Both the position numbers and the translations under genes were made by a program. 43,318 bases of DNA from Pseudomonadota bacterium (GTDB lineage Bacteria; Pseudomonadota; Gammaproteobacteria; Burkholderiales; Burkholderiaceae_C). The notes under the pieces were generated by a model. It worked only from the letters and a program-made list of their open reading frames with translations. It had not been told where the DNA came from and ran no database searches. Below are positions 16,468-26,068 of this stretch, in pieces. The stretch is from NCBI GenBank assembly GCA_021841865.1, contig JAKCDM010000014.1, forward strand, positions 1 to 43,318, written 5' to 3'. How positions within the stretch are numbered: the first letter of the stretch is position 1; each line of letters begins with the position of its first letter.

Positions 16468-17762
16468 CATCCAGCAGCCTTGCGCATCGCCCGAGCCGTC
16501 TGCGCAGCGCCTTGCGCCGCCAGCTCGTGCGAGCGCCAGGCGCCGTCGCGACGATTGCCGCAGCGCAGCTGCTCGCGACTTCGCTTTGGTTCAGCGCGAG
16601 CAGCGAAGCCGCCAGGCTGATCCAGCTCTGGCATGCGCCTGCGCAGGCTGCCGGATGGATGAGCAGCGCCGTGCAGCTGGGCTTCATCGTCGGCACCCTC
16701 GGACTGTCTCTCGGCGGGCTGGCCGATCGCTTTGCGGCGAGCTCGATGTTCCTGCTCAGCGCGGTTGCGGGCGCGGCCATCAATGCCTGGCTTGCGCTGT
16801 TGCCGGGTAGCCTGGCCATCGGATTGATCAACCGCGGTCTGCTGGGCGTCTGTCTGGCCGGCATCTACCCGCTGGGCATGAAACTGATGGTCACCTGGGA
16901 GCCCGATCGAGCCGGTTCGGCGCTTGCGCAGCTTGTGGCCATGCTGACACTCGGCACGGCCATGCCGCTGGTGTTGCACGTGCTGGGGTCGGGAATCTCC
17001 TGGCGTTGGGTTCTTGCAGCCGCCTCGTGGTTCGCCCTGGCAGCCGCCTGCATGATGGCCGTGCTCGGCGATGGACCGCATGCGGTCGATCCACGCCGCA
17101 GTGCACCCCGCGAGCCAACAAGCGTGGGGGCACGGTTCACGGTGGGGCTGCAGGCCTTTCGCATCCGCGGGGTTCGGCGGGTGGCCTTCGGCTATTTCGG
17201 TCATATGTGGGAGCTGTATGCCTTTTGGGTGGCGGTGCCGATCCTGGTGCAGCGATCGGGGATCGCGAGCGGCGCGCCGGCGCGCTCGGTCTGGCTCATC
17301 GCGGCCGGCATCATCGCCATGGGCGCGCTGGGCTGCCTGATCGGCGGTGCGCTGTCGCGACGCTTCGGCAGCCACCGCGTCGCAGCCGCAGCCCTGGCTG
17401 CATCGGCCTGCTGCTGCGCCGCTTTTGCCGTGGCCTGGCGGTCCGGCAATCACGGCCTTCTGCTGGGCCTGTTGCTGGCGTGGGGGGGCACGGTTGTCGC
17501 CGACTCCCCGCAGTTCTCCGCGGCGACCGCTCGGGCCTGCCCGAAGACCCTGCTGGGCAGCGCACTGGCCCTGCAGAACGCCATCGGCTTTGGCATCACG
17601 GTAGTGGCGATTCCGCTCATCACCTCGGCGCTGCTTCGCTTCGGACTGGATGCGACCTGGCTGTTTCTGCCCGGTCCCCTGCTCGGGCTCGCGGGCTTTG
17701 TGCCCGCGCTGCGCGGCACGGCTCGAGAAATCGCTTCCGCGCCAAGGCCGAAAGAATTCTGA
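16464..17762 (+). CDS. Major facilitator superfamily transporter
   Basis: A 432-residue inner-membrane transporter with about 12 hydrophobic helices in two halves. The loop LGGLADRFAAS after helix 2 and GGALSRRFGSH in the second half are the paired MFS motif-A positions. LWFSASSEAARL early on recalls nitrate/nitrite- and cyanate-type MFS members, but the substrate cannot be told from sequence. The GTG start is embedded in the stop of the dehalogenase fragment (GTGA overlap), which suggests past translational coupling and perhaps a role in exporting or importing an organic acid. It is now left without its partner or an obvious promoter. Confidence 0.85.
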   Translation: MTSSSLAHRPSRLRSALRRQLVRAPGAVATIAAAQLLATSLWFSASSEAARLIQLWHAPAQAAGWMSSAVQLGFIVGTLGLSLGGLADRFAASSMFLLSAVAGAAINAWLALLPGSLAIGLINRGLLGVCLAGIYPLGMKLMVTWEPDRAGSALAQLVAMLTLGTAMPLVLHVLGSGISWRWVLAAASWFALAAACMMAVLGDGPHAVDPRRSAPREPTSVGARFTVGLQAFRIRGVRRVAFGYFGHMWELYAFWVAVPILVQRSGIASGAPARSVWLIAAGIIAMGALGCLIGGALSRRFGSHRVAAAALAASACCCAAFAVAWRSGNHGLLLGLLLAWGGTVVADSPQFSAATARACPKTLLGSALALQNAIGFGITVVAIPLITSALLRFGLDATWLFLPGPLLGLAGFVPALRGTAREIASAPRPKEF

Positions 17763-18211
17763 TGGTCGACATTGACGTCAAGTCGCGCGCTCCGATCGCT
17801 ACGAGTGGAGCCTCTCCAGAGGCAAGCCACGCGGAGCAAGATCCAGCCTGCAGCTGCGGCGGAGCTGCTTGTCGATGGGAACGTCCAGCGGCCGCAGCCG
17901 GTCGATTGCAACAGGGCGCAGACGCAGGAGGCAGACGCTCACTCGTTGGGTTGTCGCTTCGAGCGACCCCTGACGGGGGCAGAACGGCCGCTGCCTCAAG
18001 CCATACTCAATGGCTGTTCCGGCCGACGTCCCGCCGTTGGCCAGGCGTCTGCAGCTCGGCCAAAGCGGGCATCAGGGCGTGCCGGTGGCAACGGCTGCAG
18101 CCGTGTGCAAACCGGCCACCGAGATCACCGAGATTGCAATCTGACATCCGGCAGCACGGTATTGTCGTGTCGGTGCCGATGTGACTCTGACCCACGGAAC
18201 TTCCGCAGTCG
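17763..18211. other. Intergenic debris, convergent MFS / RND operon
   Basis: About 450 nt with no gene I can support. CTCGGCCAAAGCGGGC at 18055-18070 resembles the edge of the dispersed repeat at 6465-6480 (14 of 16). The surrounding text (for example GAATGGCTGTTCCGG-like sequence) looks like the decayed non-coding repeats common in betaproteobacterial genomes. A 10-bp palindrome GATTGCAATC lies near 18131. No clear terminator was found. Confidence 0.5.
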
Positions 18212-21200
18212 TCATGGCATCGATGACTGTGCCGCGGCAGTCCCCCCCGGCTCCACCGCCACGAACCGCGCGAAGCAAAGTGCCAGGGTCGGCAGCACCA
18301 GTAGGGTCAGTGCGGTCGAACTGAACAAGCCGCCGAGAATCACGATGGCCATCGGCCCTTCGATCTCCTGACCCGGAAGATGTGCGCCGATCGCCAGTGG
18401 CAGCAAGCCCAGCGCCGTGACCGAGGCCGTCATCAGGATGGGCGCAAGGCGATTCATCGCTCCGAGGCGCGCCGTCTCCCAGGACCAGGGTAGACCCTCC
18501 TCGGTCACCAGGGTCCGGTAATGCGACAGCAGCATGATCGAGTTGCGCAGAGTAATCCCGAACACCGTCACGAAGCCAACTGCCGCGCCCAGCGAGATGG
18601 GCAAGCGGGCGATCCAGATGGCTGCGATCCCACCTACCAGCGCGAAAGGAAGGTTCACGGCCAGCAGCGCCACCGTTCGCCCGTCGTGCAGCGCGATGAA
18701 CAGCAAGGCCAGGATCGCGGCCAAGGCCAACCCGAAATCCAGCGCCAATTGCAGTCTGGCTTGGCCCGACGCTGCCGCCGTGCCGCCGATGCGCAGGTAG
18801 TCGCCCGACGTCAAGGGGAGACGCGCAAGCCGGTGGCGGGCCAAGGTCACGAAGTGGCTGGCACTACCGCTGACGTTGGCGGTGACGAGCTGCACGCGCT
18901 GCGCGCTGCGGTGAAGGATGAGCGATTGGCCGGAGCGCTCGCGAATGCGTGCCAGCGCACCCAGCAACACCACCGTGCCGTCGCGGTTGACCAGCGGCAC
19001 CATCGCGATCGCTGACGGATCCGAGCGCAGGGCGGGCGGAAGGACCACCACGATGGGCAGCGATGCCCCTGCCGTGTAGACCCGGCCGACCGTGGTGCCG
19101 CTGTAACAGGTCTGGATGGCCTTCAGGACCTGCGCTGGCGTGAAGCCATAACGGGTCAGCGCCGCGCGGTCGAGCGTGATCGAGAGTTCCGGAGTACCGG
19201 CGGGCGCCTGAATGCGCACCCCGGCCGCTCCCGGTACTTGACGCAGTGCCTCGGCGACGCGCTGGGCGTCGCCGTTCAACGCCGAGAGACGGCGGCCGTA
19301 GAGGGTCACCACAACGGGTGCGGTCACGCCCGACAGCGTCTCGTGGATACGCTCAGTCAGGAAGGTATTGGCCCACCAGCGCACCCCGGGCGCTCCACGG
19401 ACCGCCTCCAGGATGCGTGCCTCGGTGGCAGCGCTGTCGGCGTTGCCCTGGGTGCTCAAGCCGACATCGATCTCCGCCTTGTTGGTCAGCGCGTTGCCGT
19501 TGGACAGATGGGCGCGCCCGGCGTGCATCACCACATGCGCCACCTCGGGCATGCGCTGCATGATCGCCACGGCGCGCTCGCCGATATCCATCGTCGTCGC
19601 CAGCGATGTACCGGGCGCCGTCTGGAAATGCACGATGAGGTCGTTCTCGTTGAACCGAGGCAGGAAGCTGGTGCGCAGCAACGGCACGCTGGCCAGGCCG
19701 GCGACGACGATCATCGCTACCAGTGCCCACACTGGGCCAGGACGCCGGTGCACGCCGGCCAGCAGCCGGCCGTAGCCCCGCTTGGCGCCGGCAACCAGGG
19801 GCGGATCCTTGGGATCGAGATGGCTATGCCCAAGCAGCAGCATCGCCAACGCGGGGGTCACCGTGAGCGCGACCGCCAGCGAGGAAAGGATGGCAAAGAT
19901 GTAGGCCAGCGCCAGCGGGCTGAACATGCGCCCGGCTACGCCCGCCAGCTTCAACACGGGCAGGAACACGATGGTCACCGCCAGCGTGGCAAAAATCACC
20001 GCCTTGCGAACCTCCATGGTCGCGCGCAGCATGACCTCGTAGACGGGCCGCGGCTGGGCCAGGGCGCGGTTCTCGCGCAAGCGGCGATGAATGTTCTCCA
20101 CGCCCACCACGGCATCGTCGACCACTTCGCCCAGCGCAATCGCCAGGCCGCCGAGCGAGAGCGTGTTCAGACTGAAACCGAAGTGATCCAGGATCAGCGC
20201 GGCGGCGAGCAGCGACAACGGAATCGCGGCGAAGGAGATGACCGCCGTGCGCCAGTTGCGCAGTGCGAGGTACAGCACCAGCACGATCAACAGCGCGCCG
20301 ATGGAAAGCGAGTTGCGCACGTCGCGCAAGGCGGTGTCGATGAACGAGGCTGGACGCAACCCGTTGGGTTCAACAGCAATCCCGTTGTGCTGAAACACTG
20401 GCGCCAGGGTCGCAAGCGCGCGATCCAGACCGCGGGTCACAGCGAGCGTGTTGGCGCCGTACTGGGACCCCACGACCAGCAGCAGACCCGGCTTGGTACC
20501 CACCAGCGCGCCGCCGATGGCCGGTGGCGGCGCGGCTACCACGTGCGCGACCTCGCCCAGGGTCACGCTCTGGTGCGCGCGGCGCGCCAGCAAGCTGTCG
20601 GCCAGCGCTGCCGGCGAGGTCGCCTGGCCGTGGCTCATCAGGAATAGTTGCTGGTTGGGCGTATCGACGACGCCGGCGCCGCGCACCCCGCTCGATTCGG
20701 CCGCCGCCGTGGTGAGCTGATTCAGCCCGATGTGCAAGGCCACAAGCTTGCGCGGATCGAATTGGGCCTGGAACTGCTCAGGCTGCGCCCCGAAAATCAC
20801 CACCTTCGACACCCCGGGCACGGCGAGCAGCGCCGGGCGGACGATCCAGCGAGCGATCTGGGTCAACTGCATCAGCGACAGCCTGGACGAGCTCAGCCCG
20901 ATGGACAACGCCACCCCGGTCGACGATTGCAGGGGCGCGATCACCGGGGTCGCTCCGGGCGGGAGCATGGCGCCCAGCGGTGCCACCCTTTGCGCCACGA
21001 GTTGCTGGTCGCGATAAACATCGGTGCGACCACCGAACACGGCGGTGACCACCGACAGCCCTTCCATCGATTGCGAGCGCAGGTGCGCAAGGCCGGGAAT
21101 GCCGTTGACGGCATCCTCGACCGGGGTGGTGACCAGCGCCTCGATCTGTCGGGGCGCCAGCCCCGCGGCGTTGGTCACGACCGTAACCGAGGGTTGCCCG

Positions 21201-21325
21201 AACTCGGGGAACACGTCATAGGGCGCATGGATGACCGCGACAACGCCCACGAGCGTCAGGGCGAGCGCCGCGAGCAGGACCAGCCAGCGAAGACGCAGGC
21301 AGAACTCGACGATTGCACGCATCAA
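18212..21325 (-). CDS. Heavy-metal efflux RND pump (CusA/CzcA type)
   Basis: A 1037-residue inner-membrane proton antiporter of normal RND length, with the two-fold plan of one helix, a large periplasmic loop and a helix bundle, repeated. Heavy-metal type features are VEDAVNGIPGLAHLRSQS with GGRTDVYRDQQLVAQRV in the porter domain. In helix 4, GEVVDDAVVGVENIHRRL carries the acidic residues of the proton relay. It would take metal (Cu(I), Ag, Zn, Co or Cd) from periplasm or cytoplasm to the outside through the adaptor and channel genes just upstream. It starts 9 nt after the adaptor gene. The metal cannot be fixed by eye; Met residues of CusA were not mapped. No CusF-like chaperone is present. 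Confidence 0.9.
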   Translation of the reverse strand: MMRAIVEFCLRLRWLVLLAALALTLVGVVAVIHAPYDVFPEFGQPSVTVVTNAAGLAPRQIEALVTTPVEDAVNGIPGLAHLRSQSMEGLSVVTAVFGGRTDVYRDQQLVAQRVAPLGAMLPPGATPVIAPLQSSTGVALSIGLSSSRLSLMQLTQIARWIVRPALLAVPGVSKVVIFGAQPEQFQAQFDPRKLVALHIGLNQLTTAAAESSGVRGAGVVDTPNQQLFLMSHGQATSPAALADSLLARRAHQSVTLGEVAHVVAAPPPAIGGALVGTKPGLLLVVGSQYGANTLAVTRGLDRALATLAPVFQHNGIAVEPNGLRPASFIDTALRDVRNSLSIGALLIVLVLYLALRNWRTAVISFAAIPLSLLAAALILDHFGFSLNTLSLGGLAIALGEVVDDAVVGVENIHRRLRENRALAQPRPVYEVMLRATMEVRKAVIFATLAVTIVFLPVLKLAGVAGRMFSPLALAYIFAILSSLAVALTVTPALAMLLLGHSHLDPKDPPLVAGAKRGYGRLLAGVHRRPGPVWALVAMIVVAGLASVPLLRTSFLPRFNENDLIVHFQTAPGTSLATTMDIGERAVAIMQRMPEVAHVVMHAGRAHLSNGNALTNKAEIDVGLSTQGNADSAATEARILEAVRGAPGVRWWANTFLTERIHETLSGVTAPVVVTLYGRRLSALNGDAQRVAEALRQVPGAAGVRIQAPAGTPELSITLDRAALTRYGFTPAQVLKAIQTCYSGTTVGRVYTAGASLPIVVVLPPALRSDPSAIAMVPLVNRDGTVVLLGALARIRERSGQSLILHRSAQRVQLVTANVSGSASHFVTLARHRLARLPLTSGDYLRIGGTAAASGQARLQLALDFGLALAAILALLFIALHDGRTVALLAVNLPFALVGGIAAIWIARLPISLGAAVGFVTVFGITLRNSIMLLSHYRTLVTEEGLPWSWETARLGAMNRLAPILMTASVTALGLLPLAIGAHLPGQEIEGPMAIVILGGLFSSTALTLLVLPTLALCFARFVAVEPGGTAAAQSSMP

Positions 21326-21334
21326 CGTTCCCCT

Positions 21335-22348
21335 TCAATCGTCGTCATCGTCCGGCTTGGCCGCCTTGGCAGCTGCAGCCGGGGCCGGCGCCTGTGAGGC
21401 GGAGAACACCAACGCAGCGCCAGCGACCACGATGCTCTGTCCAGGTTGCAGCGCAGCGCCTTTGCCTCCAGAAACGAAATACCCCTGTCCGACACGCACG
21501 GGCTCGTGCAGCACGATCGGCGCGAAGATGTTGGCGCTGCTTTGGCGGTACACGAACGCCTGTCCGTCGTGCCAGACCACTGCCGACGCAGGGATCAGCA
21601 CGCCGGTCACGGTACCCGCTCCGCGCAGCGTGACGGTGATCGGCGTCCCGATGGGCGCGGAGTCCTGGGGCTTCATGAGGTAGTACAGACCGGGGCCACC
21701 GACCCCTGCCGCAGCGCGCGGCGCGCGGCCGATCCATCGCAGTGCCACGGGTTGGCCGTCGGGTGCCGATGCCTGGGCATGGGTCGATGCGGGCGGAACC
21801 GATTGGCCAAGCGGCACGCTGGCCTCGACGAGTTGCTGAGTGCCGCTTTCCAGCTGCGGTAGCGGCGCGGTGCCGGAGGCCGCCGCGGCTCCGAGCCTGG
21901 CGCCCCAGTCGGTGCGTGCGCGGGCCATGAGCTCGCCCAGTTGCGCCTGGGCGCTGGCCTGCTCTGCCTGGGCGACCTGCAGGTGCGCTTGCGCAGCCTG
22001 GAAGGCCGCCTGGGAGATGTTGTGCTGGTTACCGTACAGCATGGTGGCGCGTGCAGCCTCACTGCGCGCCAGCGCCGCGGCGGCATGCGCCGCCGCGAGC
22101 GTGCCCCGCGCAGCGGTTATTCGAGCCGCCAGGTTGATCAAGGGACCCGTGTCGAGGACGATGCCGAAGGCGCTCATCCTCTGGGCGCGCTGGACCTGCT
22201 GCAGCGCGATGGTGCGAATTCCGCCCGCCGAGACGGCCTTGGCATCGAGGGTGACCGTGGAGAGTTGCCGCGCGCCGGCAGTGCCCGCGGCGGCGATGGC
22301 CGCGACCGAAAACGCGGCCCACTTGAGAAGGTGTGTCCTGAGCATCAT
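21335..22348 (-). CDS. RND efflux periplasmic adaptor subunit, atypical
   Basis: A 337-residue secreted adaptor (signal peptide about residues 1-26, ending GTAGA). An Ala/Gln-rich hairpin (about residues 80-150) should be the coiled coil that meets the channel. A beta-barrel/membrane-proximal part follows (GTPITVTLRGAG, VTGVLIPASAVVW, GQAFVYRQ, GQSIVVAGAALV). The normal first half of the lipoyl domain is hard to find, so the protein looks reduced compared with CusB or CzcB. It ends in a run of five Asp, which might touch metal. ATGA overlap with the channel gene upstream (4 nt) and a 9-nt gap to the pump gene show one operon. Confidence 0.85.
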   Translation of the reverse strand: MMLRTHLLKWAAFSVAAIAAAGTAGARQLSTVTLDAKAVSAGGIRTIALQQVQRAQRMSAFGIVLDTGPLINLAARITAARGTLAAAHAAAALARSEAARATMLYGNQHNISQAAFQAAQAHLQVAQAEQASAQAQLGELMARARTDWGARLGAAAASGTAPLPQLESGTQQLVEASVPLGQSVPPASTHAQASAPDGQPVALRWIGRAPRAAAGVGGPGLYYLMKPQDSAPIGTPITVTLRGAGTVTGVLIPASAVVWHDGQAFVYRQSSANIFAPIVLHEPVRVGQGYFVSGGKGAALQPGQSIVVAGAALVFSASQAPAPAAAAKAAKPDDDDD

Positions 22349-23697
22349 TGGCTCCGGTTGGCAACCAGGAAGGGGTGGTAGAACGCCGCTTCGAGGCGGC
22401 CGAGCGCGTTGCGCTCGTGGACCGACGCCGACAGCGCGCCCTGTTGTGCCTGCAAGTAGGCCAGCCTGGCGCCGAGAATCCGTAGCCGGCCGATTTGCCC
22501 CGCGGCGAAGGCGTCCTGCTCCCGCTTGAGAGCATCGGCGGCGGCCTTGCGCAGCCGGCGCGCGCTGTCCAGCTCGGACACGCTGGCATGCCAGTCCGTC
22601 CGCGCTTGATCGATCTCGGCCAGCACGTTGGTCTGGGTCGCGAGGAACTCCTCGGCTGCAACGCGTCGGGCGGCACGGGCCTGAGCGATCGGGCCCTGGT
22701 TCTGGTTGAGGATGGGCAGCGGCAGGGAAATCGACAGGATGAACTTGTTGTCGCCCTGGTCGTAGTGGTAGCCGGGACCGATGTCGATGGCGGGGTACTG
22801 CTGCGCGACCGCCAGGCGCAGCGCGGCCTCCGCGGCGGCGTAATGCGCGAGAGCGGCGAGCACGTCCGGGCGCGAGGTGAGCGCTGCGTGAACCAGGGGT
22901 TCGAGGCGGCCCGGCTGCCGTGGGTGGGCGATACCCCGCATGTCGAGATCGATGCCGTCCAGCGCGGTAGTCGGCACGCCCAGTGCGGCAGCCAGGGAGG
23001 CACGTCCCAGTCGACTGGCGCGGCGCTGCGATGCGAGCTCCAGTTCGGCCTGGTTGAGGGCGAGCGTCGCGGTGGTAAGGGTCGCTGCCGAGACCATGCC
23101 TGCCTGATAGCGCTGCGCGACGACCGCGCGATAGCGCTCCGCGAGGGATGCACGCTGCGCCGCAAGCGCTGCGGCCTGCTGCGCAGCCCAGAGATCGAGC
23201 ATGGCTGTTCGGACCTTGCCGCGCAGCTTCCAGGAGGTGACGGCGATGGCCTCGCGCGCCTGCTCGGTTCGTGCGCGAGCCTGCGCGATGCGTGCAGGCC
23301 GCGCACCGTAGGATTGGATCAGGAAGGTGACCACGGGGCCGACCGTCCAGGGCGGCGCTGTGGTGGTCGTGTCGTAGGTGGGCGCAAGTTGCAGGCTCGG
23401 GTTCGGCAGCGCTGCCGCGGTGGTCTCGCCGCCCTTGGCCTGCAGCAGCCTGGCCTCGGCCAGCGGCATGTCGGGGCGCTCATAGGCGGCCACCAGGGAT
23501 AGCGTGGAGAGATTCCAGGGAGGTGCACCGCTCTTGTGCAGTTCGGCCGCGAGGAAGCGCAGCAAACGGGGATCGGAGAGCGTGCGCCCAGCCAATGCAT
23601 CCGCAGTCCTGTCGGGATGGATGGGCTGCGGTGTGTAGCTCGCGCACCCGGCAAGCAGCGCGGAAACGAGCAAAGCGGCCGACAGACGGGTCTTCAT
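22345..23697 (-). CDS. Outer-membrane efflux lipoprotein, TolC/CusC family
   Basis: A 450-residue outer-membrane channel for the RND pump. The N-terminus MKTRLSAALLVSALLAGCASY has a clear lipobox (LLAGC), so Cys17 is lipid-anchored. Two related helical repeats follow, each with long Ala/Gln/Arg-rich coils and beta segments such as PAIDIGPGYHYDQGDNKFILS, as in CusC/CzcC. The start ATG at 23697 is preferred to an in-frame ATG 5 codons upstream because it begins the signal peptide. It follows the kinase gene after 50 nt, and its end overlaps the adaptor start by 4 nt. Confidence 0.88.
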   Translation of the reverse strand: MKTRLSAALLVSALLAGCASYTPQPIHPDRTADALAGRTLSDPRLLRFLAAELHKSGAPPWNLSTLSLVAAYERPDMPLAEARLLQAKGGETTAAALPNPSLQLAPTYDTTTTAPPWTVGPVVTFLIQSYGARPARIAQARARTEQAREAIAVTSWKLRGKVRTAMLDLWAAQQAAALAAQRASLAERYRAVVAQRYQAGMVSAATLTTATLALNQAELELASQRRASRLGRASLAAALGVPTTALDGIDLDMRGIAHPRQPGRLEPLVHAALTSRPDVLAALAHYAAAEAALRLAVAQQYPAIDIGPGYHYDQGDNKFILSISLPLPILNQNQGPIAQARAARRVAAEEFLATQTNVLAEIDQARTDWHASVSELDSARRLRKAAADALKREQDAFAAGQIGRLRILGARLAYLQAQQGALSASVHERNALGRLEAAFYHPFLVANRSQ

Positions 23698-23747
23698 CGC
23701 GTCGCATCGCATGAGGGAAAACGCTCATGCTAGGAACGCAGGTGTCG

Positions 23748-25040
23748 TCAATTTGTCGTCGGCTCGGATCGGTCGTCGTCGGGCAGATGCAGGTCGAGCC
23801 GCACTTGCAGCTCGCCCGATTCGCCGTGCGTGTAGGCCAGGCGCCACCCCAGCCGCTCGCACAACTGCCGCACCAGATACAGTCCGATACCGGCTCCAAG
23901 GGTGCGTCCGGAATCGGCAAGGGCCAGTGAACGATAGAGCCGGGCCACCGCGGCGGCGTCCAACGCATCGCCCCGGCTGTCGATGCAGAACACGCCCCCC
24001 CGAAGTCCGATCTCCAGACGGCCAGCCGGCGTGTGCTCGATGGCATTGCGAACCAGATTGCCGAAGATCATCGCGGCAACGGCGGGCGCGACCCGCACCG
24101 AGGCGGATTCGATGGCTCCGAGCTCCAGGGACAGCGGCCGCCCTTCGAGCAGCGGCCGGTAGTCACCGATCAGATCGGGCAACCATGTTTCCAGCGCCAG
24201 GGGCGTCGGCGCAGCCGCAGGCGAGGGCTCCTTGGCGAGTTGCAGCAGGGCCGCCAGCGTGTCCTGCATGGAGTCGGTCGTGAGCCGGATGCGCTGCAGC
24301 GCCCGCTGACCGTCGGCGCCGAGCGTTTCGGCCTCGAGCACCTGGGCGGCTCCCGCGATGACCGAAATCGGCGTGCGCAGTTCGTGACTCGCAGTGTCGA
24401 CGAACTCGCGCTCGCGCAGCACGAAGCCGTCGAGGCGCTGCAGAAAGCCGTTGAATGCGGTCTCCAGCGCCTGGATCTCATGCAACGGGTACCCCGGCGT
24501 CAAACGCGCCTCGCGCAGCGATGGATCGAGTGCATGCACGGCGTCCACCAGACGTGAAACGGGGCGTAACAACCTGCCGGCAAGCCACCAGGTGGCAACC
24601 ATCAGCAGCGCAAGCCCAAGCGCGACGATCGCATCGAGCAGGTAGGCCAGACGGCGCTCCTGCGCTCGCTGCGCCGAGATGTCGATCAGCGCGGCCATTC
24701 GATGGCCCTGAACGTCCCGCACCAGGACTGCGTAAGGCAGGTTCTCCGGGTCGATGTCGTCGTACAGCCCCGGACCGAGGCGGCGCACCTCGGCCGGAAG
24801 GCTCCGCGCGGCGGGCGAGTCGAGGTCGACGAGGCGTACCCTCGGCGGGTTGACGTCGCCCGCCGGAAGGTGGGCAGCCCGCAGATCCCGCACCATCACG
24901 TCGCCGAGCAGGCTCATCCATACCAGGCGCTCGTGCCGGTCGTTCAGGAACCCTCCGACAGCGATCACGGCCGCGCTCAGCACCGCCGCGTACAGGAGCA
25001 GCCCTACCGTGATGCGGGCGCGCAGGCTATTCGTCTTCAC
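23748..25040 (-). CDS. Sensor histidine kinase of the RND operon
   Basis: About 430 residues. An N-terminal helix (VGLLLYAAVLSAAVIAVGG) and a second (LLDAIVALGLALLMVATWWLAG) bracket a periplasmic sensor of about 120 residues. A HAMP-like linker precedes the HisKA box with H219 (DTASHELRTPISVIAG). The ATPase domain has NLVRNAIEHTP and LGAGIGLYLVRQL, so it should be active. GTG 25040 is chosen as the start; it overlaps the regulator's end by 14 nt, and the frame is open further up. It presumably senses periplasmic metal and drives its partner regulator to switch on the efflux genes that follow on the same strand. Confidence 0.88.
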   Translation of the reverse strand: MKTNSLRARITVGLLLYAAVLSAAVIAVGGFLNDRHERLVWMSLLGDVMVRDLRAAHLPAGDVNPPRVRLVDLDSPAARSLPAEVRRLGPGLYDDIDPENLPYAVLVRDVQGHRMAALIDISAQRAQERRLAYLLDAIVALGLALLMVATWWLAGRLLRPVSRLVDAVHALDPSLREARLTPGYPLHEIQALETAFNGFLQRLDGFVLREREFVDTASHELRTPISVIAGAAQVLEAETLGADGQRALQRIRLTTDSMQDTLAALLQLAKEPSPAAAPTPLALETWLPDLIGDYRPLLEGRPLSLELGAIESASVRVAPAVAAMIFGNLVRNAIEHTPAGRLEIGLRGGVFCIDSRGDALDAAAVARLYRSLALADSGRTLGAGIGLYLVRQLCERLGWRLAYTHGESGELQVRLDLHLPDDDRSEPTTN

Positions 25041-25728
25041 GATCGTCGGAGGCCGCTGTTGCGGCGAGTCGATAGCCGACCCTGGGAACCGTGTGCAGCA
25101 GTTTGCTTGCAAATGGTGCGTCGATCGCACGCCGCAGAACGTGCATCTGCGAGCGAAGCAGATCGCGATCGGGCGGGTCGTCGCCCCACAGCACTTCCTC
25201 CAGCCGCTCCCGCGGCACGAGCGCCGGCGACGCCCGCATCAACACCTCCAGCAGGCGGCGAGTCGCCGGCTGCAGGGCGATGGGCCGCGCGCCGCGCGTT
25301 ACCTTCGCCGTGCTCAGGTCCATGACCAGATCACAGATCTGCAGCCGAGCATCGGTCACCCGGCCGCTGGCGCGGCGGATCTGCGCAAGCAGCCGCGCCT
25401 CCAACTCCGCAAGGTCGAACGGCTTGACCAGGTAGTCGTCGGCACCGATGCGCAGCGCCTCGATCTTGTCGGCTGTTTCTCCCTTGGCGGTGAGCATCAG
25501 CACGGGGACGTCCTTGCGCACGCTTTGGCGCAATTCCTGCAGGACTTGTACCCCGTCCATGCGTGGCAGCGTCCAGTCGAGAACAATCGCGTCATAGTGG
25601 TTGTCGGAAGCGAGACGCAGGCCGGTGGCGCCGTCGGGCGCTGCGTCCAGAATATGGCCGCGTGCCTCGAAGTAGGCGAACAGGTTGGCCACCAAGGCTC
25701 GGTTGTCTTCGACGATGAGCAGTTTCAT
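25027..25728 (-). CDS. OmpR-family response regulator of the RND operon
   Basis: A 233-residue regulator. The receiver starts MKLLIVEDNRALVANLF and has the phospho-acceptor in AIVLDWTLPRMDG and the conserved Lys in DDYLVKPFD. The C-terminal winged helix has RERLEEVLWGDD and QMHVLRRAIDAPF, ending in HTVPRVGYRL. It should bind the promoter of its own operon, which runs regulator-kinase-channel-adaptor-pump. ATG 25728 is the start because the receiver begins there; the frame is open 76 codons upstream without protein-like content. Its sequence differs clearly from the CopR-type regulator at 28544, so the two systems are separate. Confidence 0.92.
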   Translation of the reverse strand: MKLLIVEDNRALVANLFAYFEARGHILDAAPDGATGLRLASDNHYDAIVLDWTLPRMDGVQVLQELRQSVRKDVPVLMLTAKGETADKIEALRIGADDYLVKPFDLAELEARLLAQIRRASGRVTDARLQICDLVMDLSTAKVTRGARPIALQPATRRLLEVLMRASPALVPRERLEEVLWGDDPPDRDLLRSQMHVLRRAIDAPFASKLLHTVPRVGYRLAATAASDDREDE

Positions 25729-26024
25729 GGGGAGTCGGTGCCGAGGGTCTCGCCCCGTCAGGGCACATTCTCGCTTGGTGCATTTCGACACGCCTCGCGT
25801 GGCCGAACTGTGGCCGCGATAGAAGGGGCCCCGCTCATCATCGTGAAAGCCTCCGATCAGGTGACCGATGGTCTCGGCGATCGCTGACATACTCACTGCG
25901 GCCAGCCCGGCGAGCTTGCTCCAATGGCCGCTCTGGCCGATCCGATGCGTCAGCACCTGGGTCGCCTTCGGTATCGACGCTCGTTCAATGCGTGCGATTA
26001 GGTCTGTGGCGGCTTCGGGCCAGT
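25729..26024. other. Upstream region of the RND operon
   Basis: About 300 nt between the regulator start and the hairpin next to the recombinase. It should hold the operon promoter on the minus strand. No copy of the copper operator found at 29291-37196 is present, and no convincing other site was read. Confidence 0.4.
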
Positions 26025-26060
26025 CCTAACCGACTCCAGCGGTGGCTGGAGTCGGTTAGG
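26025..26060 (-). terminator. Perfect 16-bp stem-loop after the recombinase gene
   Basis: CCTAACCGACTCCAGC (26025-26040) pairs without mismatch with 26045-26060 across a 4-nt loop GGTG. It begins 8 nt past the stop of the minus-strand recombinase. No T-run follows, so a structural or recombination role is as possible as termination. Confidence 0.55.
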
Positions 26061-26068
26061 CATTGCAC

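Noticed and set aside
18180..18236. Near-palindrome around GTCATGGCATCGATGAC as a copper operator copy
   Set aside because: It overlaps the end of the RND pump coding sequence and lacks the ATGACA-N5-GTCAT-N5-GGTCAT layout.
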